A DNA stretch of 12,788 nucleotides, from the NCBI GenBank assembly GCA_900554325.1, contig USHA01000063.1, forward strand, positions 1 to 12,788, written 5' to 3'. This document shows, piece after piece, positions 1 through 6,680 of this stretch. The stretch's first letter is position 1, and the number at the start of each line of letters is the position of its first letter. Below the pieces are notes generated by a model. It saw only the letters and a list, made by a program, of their open reading frames with translations, ran no database searches and was not told the DNA's origin. The position numbers and the translations under genes are program-made. This DNA comes from an uncultured Collinsella sp. Lineage in GTDB: Bacteria; Actinomycetota; Coriobacteriia; Coriobacteriales; Coriobacteriaceae.

Positions 1-10
1 CTTCCGATCT
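1..10 (+). other. Probable sequencing-adapter remnant at contig edge
   Basis: The first ten bases, CTTCCGATCT, are identical to the 3' end of the standard Illumina TruSeq adapter (...GCTCTTCCGATCT). A chance ten-base match exactly at the edge is unlikely, so this is best read as untrimmed adapter at a contig end rather than genomic sequence. Bases just after it may also be low-quality or chimeric. Confidence 0.75.
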
Positions 11-246
11 ACATTAAGTGCTCTCCGGCTCGTGCGGAACTCGCGATCGACCTTATATATTTGCCCTCCCCGGGGCTCCCGCACAACGGGACCTCAGTTG
101 GGTTCTATCCCGGTTGCAGTTGCTTCGCTCCTGCACCACTTGGCTGGTGCGGCGGTTTGGCGTTGGAACGGTTCTTTTTCTGATATATGCTGGTTGCGGC
201 TCTTCTTTTGGGGGGAGTCGCTTTTTTGTTGCTAGGAGGTTGGCCC
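11..246. other. Gene-free leader before the methyltransferase
   Basis: I see no convincing gene here. A perfect 6-bp inverted repeat with a 6-base loop (GCACCA 133-138, TGGTGC 145-150) is present but is not followed directly by a T-run, so it is not a clear terminator. An AGGAGGT ribosome binding site at 234-240 serves the GTG start at 247. Open frames beginning near 18, 32 and 187 run through the ribosome binding site and look spurious. No promoter could be assigned confidently. Confidence 0.4.
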
Positions 247-1134
247 GTGGTTGATGGGGATGCTCGCTCTGAGCTTCTTTCTGCTGATTGGAATCAGGAG
301 TGGATGCGCCTGCAAGCTGGTCGGCGGCGGGCTGATGATTCTTTTGAGTGGGATAAAAGGGCTCGGCATTTTCGGCCGTTGGAGACTGCTCCGTATGCTC
401 GGGATTTTATAAAGCTGTTGGCGCTTGAGCCCGACGAGTCGGTGCTCGATATGGGGTGTGGGGCTGGGTCGATTGCTATTCCGCTTGCGCAAGACGGGCA
501 TCCTGTGATTGCTGCTGACTTTTCCCCTGCCATGTTGGGCACGCTTGATGCTGGCATTGAGTACTATGGGCTCGAGGATCGCATTACACCGCTTGAGCTT
601 GCTTGGGATGATGACTGGGATTTGGTTGGACCGGTCGCGAAAGCGGTAGATGTTGCCTTTGCCAGTCGCTCTGTCACCACGACCAACCTTAAAGGCGCGC
701 TTGCCAAGCTTGATCGAACGGCTCGTCGGCGTTGTGCTGTCACGATGGTCGCCAACTCCAGCCCGCGCTATGACCTTCACCTGATGAACGCCATCGGTGC
801 CTCGGTTACCTGCAGCAATGGCTTTGTGTATGCCTTTAATATCCTCATTCAGATGGGTGCCCTGCCGCAGGTTACGTACTTCGAATCGCCTCGTCGCGAT
901 ACCTTCGATAGCCTTGAGGCGGGCGTGGCGGACTTCTCCCGCATGCTCGAGCACGGTAACGAGGATAAGATCGACCGTCTGCGCGACTATATCGCCCAGC
1001 ACATGATCGAGAACCCCCATGCCGGCGAGCCGGGATCCAAGGGCGTTCCGCAGGGACGCTACATGCTCGACCACATCCGCAAAGTCCGATGGGCGTTTAT
1101 CGCCTGGGAGCCGGTCTCCGTACCCCGCTCGTAG
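247..1134 (+). CDS. Class I SAM-dependent methyltransferase
   Basis: Predicted cytosolic methyltransferase of 295 aa using S-adenosylmethionine; the substrate is unknown. Motif I is clear at residues 66-74 (VLDMGCGAG, the glycine-rich SAM loop), and the post-I acidic position lies in AADFSPAML at 89-97, with Asp91 placed to bind the ribose. An upstream EWDKRARHF stretch resembles the N-terminus of many Rossmann methyltransferases. GTG 247 is chosen as start because AGGAGGT ends six bases before it. The ATG at 187 would add 20 hydrophobic residues that translate the ribosome binding site itself and mimic a signal peptide. Codon use is odd: roughly the first 130 codons prefer T-ending or GGG/CGG codons, while the rest prefers C-ending codons like the neighbouring genes. 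The same-strand gene downstream (yhbY) is 159 bp away, so a shared operon is uncertain. Confidence 0.85.
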   Translation: MVDGDARSELLSADWNQEWMRLQAGRRRADDSFEWDKRARHFRPLETAPYARDFIKLLALEPDESVLDMGCGAGSIAIPLAQDGHPVIAADFSPAMLGTLDAGIEYYGLEDRITPLELAWDDDWDLVGPVAKAVDVAFASRSVTTTNLKGALAKLDRTARRRCAVTMVANSSPRYDLHLMNAIGASVTCSNGFVYAFNILIQMGALPQVTYFESPRRDTFDSLEAGVADFSRMLEHGNEDKIDRLRDYIAQHMIENPHAGEPGSKGVPQGRYMLDHIRKVRWAFIAWEPVSVPRS

Positions 1135-1293
1135 CCCATCTAAAGCTTGCATCGTCTTACCGCGCGGCATCCGCATTCTTTGCGAACTGGACAAACGCGC
1201 TCCACACCGCGCCGTTCCTGCGCTATCGTGGGACAGCTCACGTAGATTAAGGCCCCATTGTGGGGCGCCCCATAACATAGAAAGCGAGAACCC

Positions 1294-1593
1294 ATGGCAC
1301 TGACAGGAGCCCAGGTCAAGCAGCTTCGCAGCATGGCCCATCACCTCAACCCCGCCATCATCATCGGCAAGTCCGACATCAACGAGGGCACCGTCGAGCA
1401 GACGGTCGCCTACCTGGAGAAGCACGAGCTCGTTAAGTGCTCCGTACTCGACGGTTCCAGCCTTTCCGCCCGCGAGGCCGCCGAAGAGCTCGCCGATCGC
1501 TGCCATGCCGAAGTCGTCCAGGTTATCGGCCGCAAGTTCTCGCTGTATCGCGAGTCCTCGCGCAAGGACATCGAGAAGATTAAGCTCGTCTAA
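1294..1593 (+). CDS. yhbY: YhbY family RNA-binding protein (CRM domain)
   Basis: A 99-aa single-domain CRM protein, the usual family length. YhbY proteins associate with pre-50S ribosomal particles and assist ribosome assembly. The sequence follows the family pattern: an N-terminal helix with LRSMAHHLNP, then IIIGKSDINEG at 22-32, the EKHELVKCSV segment, and the terminal VIGRKFSLYR strand. The family's GxxG-type RNA-contact loop is altered: residues 25-28 read GKSD, with aspartate where the second glycine is usual. The upstream ribosome binding site (AAGCGAG) is weak. The 5' region at 1250-1273 holds overlapping palindromes (GCCCCA-TTG-TGGGGC and TGGGGCGCCCCA), which could fold in the mRNA leader. 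A strong terminator follows 39 bp after the stop. Confidence 0.9.
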   Translation: MALTGAQVKQLRSMAHHLNPAIIIGKSDINEGTVEQTVAYLEKHELVKCSVLDGSSLSAREAAEELADRCHAEVVQVIGRKFSLYRESSRKDIEKIKLV

Positions 1594-1632
1594 GAGCCAA
1601 CAATCCGGCGAGCCAACATACATCAAGCTTGC

Positions 1633-1666
1633 GAGCGTCCGAGTAATTCGGACGCTCATTTTTTAT
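1633..1666 (+). terminator. Rho-independent terminator of yhbY
   Basis: A perfect 10-bp stem (GAGCGTCCGA 1633-1642 with TCGGACGCTC 1648-1657) has a 5-base loop and is followed by ATTTTTTAT. The T-run overlaps the stop codon of the convergent regulator gene, which ends at 1663. On the minus strand the hairpin lacks a T-run (GCAAGC follows it), so it should act mainly on plus-strand transcripts. Confidence 0.9.
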
Positions 1667-4662
1667 CGCTCGACGAGCACGCGGTTAAGCCTACCCTCCA
1701 CCAAGCGCTCGTACAGACGCCGCGTCTCGGGCTCGGGCACGCCATTGACCTGCTCCCTCAGGTGATGCATATGCCCACTGTACAGCTCGACGATATCGCG
1801 CCGTCGCCCCGCCGCACCGTAGACGCGCATAGCGCAACGCACCATGTCCTCGCGCGCCGTCTCTTGCCGCAGCCCCGACTCCACCAGCCATACCGCCGAC
1901 TGCAGGTCGTTTTCTTCTAGGGCGGCATTCGCGCCCCGAATCATGCAGTCGATATACTTCGATTCCATGATGCGCCTCATACGCAAAAAGTAGGTGGGAT
2001 TACAGCCATTGGGAACATACAGCGGTCCGGCATAAAGCTGCTCAATCTTAAGGCACAGCTCAACTAAATGGGGCCCGCACGCACCCGTGCGATTTCCCAA
2101 AACCTCGCGGCTTATCTGGTCAAACAGCCGTACATCGGTCTTGACGTAGTCGCCGTTGAGTCCGATGCATTCATTTTGGATGAGCACACACGACTTGCCA
2201 TCCGGCGTCGGTCCCAAAGCCGACCGCAAGCGCGATATCGTCGAGTACAGGTTGTTGCGGGCGCTATTAAACTCGGCATGGGGCCACAGCTCCATGGCCA
2301 GCGTCTCACGATCGACGAGCGCATCCATGCCCAGCGCAAGCCGCTCGGCAAGCGTCGCCGCCTTCTTGCGACGCCACATTTTGTCCGTGATGGGAAACCC
2401 ATCGCGCTCGGCGCGAAACGCACCAAACATGCGAATCTCGATATGGTCGATGGTATCAACGGCTTCAACCTCGCCGGCCTGGAACAGGCGCTCGCCCTCT
2501 CCTTCCAAATCGTCGCGCAGCGAGTACCGCGACAGCTCGCGCACGGGAAGCTTCTTGCGTATCCTGCCCGCCGGCTCGCCCAGACAATGCATGGCAAGGC
2601 GCGCAAAGAGCCGATACGATGGCTCTAGAATCCCCGCACGATTCATGGACATCCAGGCCGCAAGGTCGCTGTCTCGGCCCGCACAGGCCAAATGCAGCGC
2701 CACCATCCAGGCCTCCGCTCCACCAACCTGCGTCTGGCTTATATCGAGCAACTCCGCTTCCTCGCGCACCGAAACCATCGAGGTGTTACGCAGATATGCC
2801 GCGCGCTCCAGCAGCAATGCGTTATCGCGCATGTACGCAATCGACTCCTCGGCAAGTTTGAGCACTTGGACCGCACGGAACTTTGCATTAACCGGCCGTC
2901 CCTCTGCCAGCGACTGCCAGCCTTCTAGCAACAGCCCAAACAGCTGAATCTGGTTGTCGCGCATGCGCACGGCAAAACGATCGAGCTCGTTGAACGCCGC
3001 GTCGTCGGTTACCGGCAAGCCGGAAAGGAGCCGCCGTGCCGCCAACACCATGCGCACCCAGATAGCCATCGCCTTAAGCCCACGTACGTCGAGCGCCTCC
3101 CGCACCACCGTCATCTCGTCGTCGCGCTCGTCGGTTCCCGCAAACGACCCGTCAAAGAGCTCCACCAGCATGCTATCGGCCCGTATAACAATCCCCGCGA
3201 TGTCGAGCTCGCAGTCGTAGGCCTTGCTCGTTTTGAGCTGTTGTAGAACGCCGCCGTCATTTCCCCGCTCGGTCAGACAGCGTTTGACCTCGATATGCGC
3301 AGACAACATATCGAGTGCGGTATGGGACGTCTCTATTTCTGGCACGGCCAGGTTCGTAGGAAGCCCAAGCCCGTTGTCCCCATAGCAAACAGCCGTCAGT
3401 GTCTGGGCCACCCTCCATGAAACAGGGTCTATTTCGCAGGCCGCCCGTTCGCCCCCGCGTTCGATGACCGATGCCATATAGCGAGCGAGCTTTGTATTGG
3501 ACACGCTGACCGCTGCCAGATATACGCCAAGCGCTTCGGCAGGCGTTGGCTCTGGAGCCGGATCGTCGGCATCGATCGTGCCCAGCGCCGCTCGGCAGAT
3601 ATCGGCCCCGTGCCCCGTCAGAGCCAGATCGACCCCATACTGCCCAGCAAGTTCAAGGACCGCTTCACGGTCCAAAAAGGCGTCCGCCAGGCCCATCGCC
3701 GCATCGCATCGGCCCGCCTTAAGCAAAATCCGGGCCGCCCTCGGAACAAGTTCGGGGCGGACCTCGGCCACCAACTTACGCAAGCGCAAGCGTCCGTTAT
3801 CCTCCGTGCCCAGACACGTAAAACTCCGCTCGGCGGGATCCAAGCCAAAGATCGGGTAGTCGCGCACAAAATAGGACTGGTCGACCATCGACAGCCTCAC
3901 CCCACAGGCCTCGAGTTCTGCGATATTGCCCTCGCCCATCAAAACCATGAGACATGCCACGCAAAACAGCGCATTATTGTCGAGCGAAGCCAGATCGGCA
4001 AGTGCCGCGCCATATACGTTGACAATCTCGTTTTCGAGCAGACCGGCTACGTCACCTTGGCCATACAGACCCGTCTGCAATGCCGAAACGAGCTCGGGCA
4101 CGCCCTGCGTGAGCTGATAAAAGTCGAGCGATGTGCTGATCGAAAACGCCGATGCCCACGCCGAATACTCATAGGCATGCACCTTAAGCATCTGCGCATT
4201 GATCTTAACCGAATCGCCCAGCCCATGAATCAGCTGACGATTTGAAGGACGGCAGGAAATAAAGACCCCTACCCCCATAGCGCGCAGGCCGCGAATCCTG
4301 TCGATGAGGTCTTCGGTATCGTGCTGATCGAGGTTTGGCACATTATCAATCGCGATAAGGGAGTGCGGTTTGTCTTTGAGTTCTTCGGTAACCACCTCGA
4401 GCTGCATAAACACCTCGCGCCCAATGGCACGATCGGCCTCGATAATCCGCACGGGGCCTCGCGTCGGATCGCATTTAACCTCATGGGTGTACTGCAGCAG
4501 CACCGAGGTCTTCCCAAACCCGTCGGGCGCATAAAGAACCACGATGCCGGCCTTTCGGCCCTTGGCGATAAGCTCATTCATCAAGCGTTCGCGTCGCACC
4601 ATATAGCCTCCGCCCAGCTGCATCAGCTCGAGGTCGTCTATAGTGCTCAAATCGTTTACCAT
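1663..4662 (-). CDS. Large transcriptional regulator: STAND-type NTPase with C-terminal SARP/BTAD module
   Basis: A 999-aa protein. Residues 45-53 (APDGFGKTS) are a P-loop of the MalT/STAND type, and 101-108 (SLIAIDNV) look like Walker B. Next come about 500 residues that are mostly helical, as in MalT-like sensor arms, though I cannot assign repeats. Residues about 740-835 resemble the OmpR-type winged helix of SARP regulators (IEIRMFG, then WRRKKAATLAERLAL, then ARNNLYSTISRLRSAL), and about 843-995 the bacterial transcriptional activator domain (DVRLFDQI start, helical pairs, REQ...P near the end). In AfsR the DNA-binding/BTAD part is N-terminal; here it is at the C-terminus, as the DNA-binding domain is in MalT. 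No membrane segment is visible. GAGGAG at 4668-4673 supports the ATG at 4662. Target genes are unknown. It stands alone, convergent with yhbY and 448 bp downstream of nagB, so co-transcription with nagB is unlikely. Confidence 0.82.
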   Translation of the reverse strand: MVNDLSTIDDLELMQLGGGYMVRRERLMNELIAKGRKAGIVVLYAPDGFGKTSVLLQYTHEVKCDPTRGPVRIIEADRAIGREVFMQLEVVTEELKDKPHSLIAIDNVPNLDQHDTEDLIDRIRGLRAMGVGVFISCRPSNRQLIHGLGDSVKINAQMLKVHAYEYSAWASAFSISTSLDFYQLTQGVPELVSALQTGLYGQGDVAGLLENEIVNVYGAALADLASLDNNALFCVACLMVLMGEGNIAELEACGVRLSMVDQSYFVRDYPIFGLDPAERSFTCLGTEDNGRLRLRKLVAEVRPELVPRAARILLKAGRCDAAMGLADAFLDREAVLELAGQYGVDLALTGHGADICRAALGTIDADDPAPEPTPAEALGVYLAAVSVSNTKLARYMASVIERGGERAACEIDPVSWRVAQTLTAVCYGDNGLGLPTNLAVPEIETSHTALDMLSAHIEVKRCLTERGNDGGVLQQLKTSKAYDCELDIAGIVIRADSMLVELFDGSFAGTDERDDEMTVVREALDVRGLKAMAIWVRMVLAARRLLSGLPVTDDAAFNELDRFAVRMRDNQIQLFGLLLEGWQSLAEGRPVNAKFRAVQVLKLAEESIAYMRDNALLLERAAYLRNTSMVSVREEAELLDISQTQVGGAEAWMVALHLACAGRDSDLAAWMSMNRAGILEPSYRLFARLAMHCLGEPAGRIRKKLPVRELSRYSLRDDLEGEGERLFQAGEVEAVDTIDHIEIRMFGAFRAERDGFPITDKMWRRKKAATLAERLALGMDALVDRETLAMELWPHAEFNSARNNLYSTISRLRSALGPTPDGKSCVLIQNECIGLNGDYVKTDVRLFDQISREVLGNRTGACGPHLVELCLKIEQLYAGPLYVPNGCNPTYFLRMRRIMESKYIDCMIRGANAALEENDLQSAVWLVESGLRQETAREDMVRCAMRVYGAAGRRRDIVELYSGHMHHLREQVNGVPEPETRRLYERLVEGRLNRVLVER

Positions 4663-5050
4663 GCCCGCTCCTCAACTCGACCGTATGGACACTGTAGCCG
4701 CAAGACCATACAAGCCGCGCTATGAATAGAGCGACCTTGTGTTTTAGGTTGTCTTTTGGTACGCAAGCGGCAAGTTTTTGTACAGCGAGGGCCGATTGTT
4801 ATTAATCCCCCGACTAATCGGTCTTTAAGCAGGTAAATGAGCTTGTCAGCTTGTCCCATCTAAGCGGCAGTGTAACGCAGATGAACAAGGTTCAGCCATG
4901 TCATTCAACTCGCCTAGCACCCGCTACCGTCTACGACCTTCTAGTGGCATTTTTGCATAGAATCTGGTATGGAATGAATCAAGCTGTTGGGCATCCGGCA
5001 TTCGTCAAGCTTGCGCCAAGATTTTGGTCAAGCGGGCGGACAGGGATAGC
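4663..5050. other. Gene-free gap upstream of the SARP regulator
   Basis: I see no credible gene in this stretch of about 390 bp; its base composition is more A/T-rich than its neighbours. It should hold the promoter of the minus-strand regulator, but no convincing -35/-10 pair stood out. Visible structure: a 6-bp inverted repeat GTATGG (4683-4688) / CCATAC (4706-4711) lying 21-49 bp before the regulator start; an 8-bp imperfect hairpin (4790-4797 with 4816-4823, one G.T pair, 18-base loop); and a tandem duplication of AGCTTGTC (4840-4855). The inverted repeat near the start could be an operator or leader hairpin, but nothing proves it. Confidence 0.35.
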
Positions 5051-5078
5051 AAAAAGGCCCCCGCAAAGCGGAGGCCTT
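5051..5078 (-). terminator. Rho-independent terminator of nagB
   Basis: On the minus strand an 11-bp stem (AAGGCCTCCGC with GCGGGGGCCTT, one G.T pair) and a TTT loop are followed by a short T-run (plus-strand A's at 5051-5055). It lies 33 bp after the nagB stop and closes the minus-strand glmM/EIIA/nagB series. Confidence 0.88.
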
Positions 5079-5110
5079 AGGCAAGGCTATGTCGAGGTGC
5101 AGGATTCGCG

Positions 5111-5839
5111 CTACTCGCAGAGCGAAAGGGCGGCCTCGTCGGCAACGACAACGCAGTTGGTGTGCAGCTGCAGGATCGAAGCGGGGCACTCGGGCGTAAC
5201 CGGGCCATAGCACATATCGTGCACAGCCTGAGCCTTGGCCTCACCGTTGGCGACAACCAGGATCATGCGGGCATACATGATGGTCTGGGTGCCCATGGTG
5301 TAAGCCTGACGGGGCACATCATCGATGCTGTCGAACAGGCGGCTGTTGGCCTGAATGGTGCTCTCGGTCAGATCGACGCAGTGCGTACCCTTGGAGAAGT
5401 GGTCATCGGGCTCGTTGAAGCCAATATGACCGTTATTACCAATGCCGAGCAGCTGCAGATCCGGGTAACCGGCGGCAGCGACGATCTTGTCGTACTCGGA
5501 GCAGGCAGCAGCGGCATCGGGGTTGGAGCCATCGGGCACGTGCGTGTTGTTCAGATCAATATTGATGTGATCGAAGAAGTTCTCGCGCATAAAGTAGTGA
5601 TAGCTCTGGGGATCGTCGTGCGAAAGACCGCGATACTCGTCCAGGTTGTAGGTGCTGACCTCGGCAAAGTCGACGTCGCCCTTCTCGTACCAAGCGGCGA
5701 GCTGCTTGTAGGCGCCAATCGGGGTGGAGCCGGTGGCAAGACCCAGTACGCAATCGGGCTTGAGGATAACCTGGGCCGAGATGATATTGGCGGCCTTACG
5801 GCTCATATCCTCGTAGTCTTTAGCTTTAATGATCTTCAT
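5111..5839 (-). CDS. nagB: Glucosamine-6-phosphate deaminase
   Basis: Converts glucosamine-6-phosphate to fructose-6-phosphate and ammonia, feeding amino sugars into glycolysis. The 242-aa length matches the short, monomer-type Bacillus enzymes rather than the 266-aa allosteric E. coli NagB. Visible motifs: phosphate loop GLATGSTP at 33-40, YNLDEYRGL at 64-72 with catalytic Asp67, and GIGNNGHIGFNEP at 132-144 with His138 and Glu143. Asn136 stands where E. coli has Asp141; as I recall, B. subtilis NagB also has asparagine there (RNGHIGFNEP), so this fits the Bacillus class. Start ATG 5839 is preceded by AAAGGA; the frame stays open to 6004 upstream but that part has no family similarity. It lies 272 bp after the EIIA gene and its own terminator follows. 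Confidence 0.96.
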   Translation of the reverse strand: MKIIKAKDYEDMSRKAANIISAQVILKPDCVLGLATGSTPIGAYKQLAAWYEKGDVDFAEVSTYNLDEYRGLSHDDPQSYHYFMRENFFDHINIDLNNTHVPDGSNPDAAAACSEYDKIVAAAGYPDLQLLGIGNNGHIGFNEPDDHFSKGTHCVDLTESTIQANSRLFDSIDDVPRQAYTMGTQTIMYARMILVVANGEAKAQAVHDMCYGPVTPECPASILQLHTNCVVVADEAALSLCE

Positions 5840-5905
5840 TACGCGTCCTTTCTCGTACAAAAGAGGCAAGGCTCCCCTTACAAGCACTTGCCCGCGGCCC
5901 GCGTC

Positions 5906-5928
5906 GGCCGCAACCAACGTGTGCGGCC
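5906..5928 (-). other. Hairpin in the nagB upstream region
   Basis: A perfect 7-bp inverted repeat (GGCCGCA 5906-5912, TGCGGCC 5922-5928) with a 9-base loop lies 67-89 bp before the nagB start. It is G/C-rich and could fold in the leader of nagB mRNA or simply reflect composition. No known riboswitch pattern or regulator operator was recognised around it. Confidence 0.3.
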
Positions 5929-6037
5929 ACCAGGGCGAGGTCGCGTAATGTATGTGTCTCGTGTCTAGCCGCGTCGAGGCCCCTGCCCGTCCACGGTGAC
6001 CCAAAGCTGTTTAGCCTCGGACGTTTCCCATCTTGCC

Positions 6038-6071
6038 ACGGAGGGCGCCCTCTTTCAAGGGCGCCCTCCGT
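6038..6071. repeat. 14-bp perfect GC-rich hairpin between EIIA gene and nagB
   Basis: ACGGAGGGCGCCCT (6038-6051) is exactly repeated inverted as AGGGCGCCCTCCGT (6058-6071) around a 6-base loop. Neither strand has a T-run after it (minus strand: GGCAAGATGG; plus strand: AAACGTG), so it is not a standard terminator. Each arm also contains the palindrome GGGCGCCC, allowing alternative folds. It lies 41-74 bp after the EIIA stop and could end, pause or stabilise the upstream transcript. Confidence 0.75.
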
Positions 6072-6111
6072 AAACGTGTTTGAATTGTAGGCTAAAGGCC
6101 GAGCGCGCTCA

Positions 6112-6609
6112 CTAGCGCTCGCGAGCGACGATGAGTTGGTCCATCTCCTCGACGTGCTCTCCAACGGAGCCCTTAATGCTCGAGAACTCAACGGAGTTGC
6201 ACACCAAGATGGGAACCGTCACATCGTAGCCCTCGGCAGCAATTGCCTCGCGATCGAACTCGATGAGTACATCGCCCTTATGGACGATGTCACCCACTTG
6301 CGCATGTACGGTAAAGTGCTTGCCCTCGAGCTGAACAGTGTCCAAACCAACGTGAATAAGCACGTCCAAGCCATCGACCGTGTTAAGCGCAACGGCGTGT
6401 CCCGTGGGAAAAATGGCCTCGACCTTGGCGTCTGCCGGCGCAATCACGCGCGTACCCGTAGGCTGAATCGCCACGCCCTGGCCCAAAAGGCCGGTGGCAA
6501 ATGTCTGGTCATTGACCTCGGACAACGGAATGACGTCGCCCGAGATGGGAGCATCCAGCGTAAGGACTCGACCACGCATACCAAAAGACCTTAGGACTTT
6601 AGTGAACAT
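6112..6609 (-). CDS. PTS glucose-type EIIA component (EIIA-Glc/Crr family)
   Basis: A 165-aa free-standing EIIA domain that accepts phosphate from HPr and passes it to sugar-specific EIIB/EIIC partners; in some bacteria it also regulates other uptake systems. The family order is intact: APISGDVIPLSEV near the start, VIAPADAKVEAIFPTGHAVAL with supporting His71, and VLIHVGLDTVQLEGKHF with His86 as the expected phosphorylation site, then KGDVLIEFD. No EIIB or EIIC domain is fused, so it must work with partners encoded elsewhere. ATG 6609 fits GAGGGGG just upstream better than the start seven codons earlier. It follows glmM by 71 bp without a visible terminator and precedes nagB, a context that suggests glucosamine or N-acetylglucosamine uptake, although the sugar cannot be read from EIIA alone. 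Confidence 0.93.
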   Translation of the reverse strand: MFTKVLRSFGMRGRVLTLDAPISGDVIPLSEVNDQTFATGLLGQGVAIQPTGTRVIAPADAKVEAIFPTGHAVALNTVDGLDVLIHVGLDTVQLEGKHFTVHAQVGDIVHKGDVLIEFDREAIAAEGYDVTVPILVCNSVEFSSIKGSVGEHVEEMDQLIVARER

Positions 6610-6680
6610 GATCCCCCTCGGACATACCAATCAACCAAAATAGCTTTAACAGTTTACCACTTGGCACCCGTTTTTGACCA

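Noticed and set aside
187..246. Hydrophobic N-terminal extension of the methyltransferase, looking like a signal peptide.
   Set aside because: It translates through the AGGAGGT ribosome binding site that serves the GTG at 247, and methyltransferases of this type are cytosolic.
232..1659. A 475-codon minus-strand open frame.
   Set aside because: It lies antisense to the methyltransferase and yhbY and crosses the yhbY terminator; no recognisable protein features.
4851..5210. A 119-codon plus-strand open frame in the gap before the SARP regulator.
   Set aside because: TTG start without ribosome binding site, runs through the nagB terminator and into antisense nagB; no family similarity.
5930..5965. 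Possible amino-sugar repressor (DasR/NagR-type) operator before nagB, suggested by a TAGACA-like half.
   Set aside because: Only a half-site is present; no palindromic partner at the expected position.
5840..6004. Upstream extension of nagB by 55 codons.
   Set aside because: The ATG at 5839 has a good AAAGGA site and matches the family N-terminus (MKII); the extension shows no similarity.
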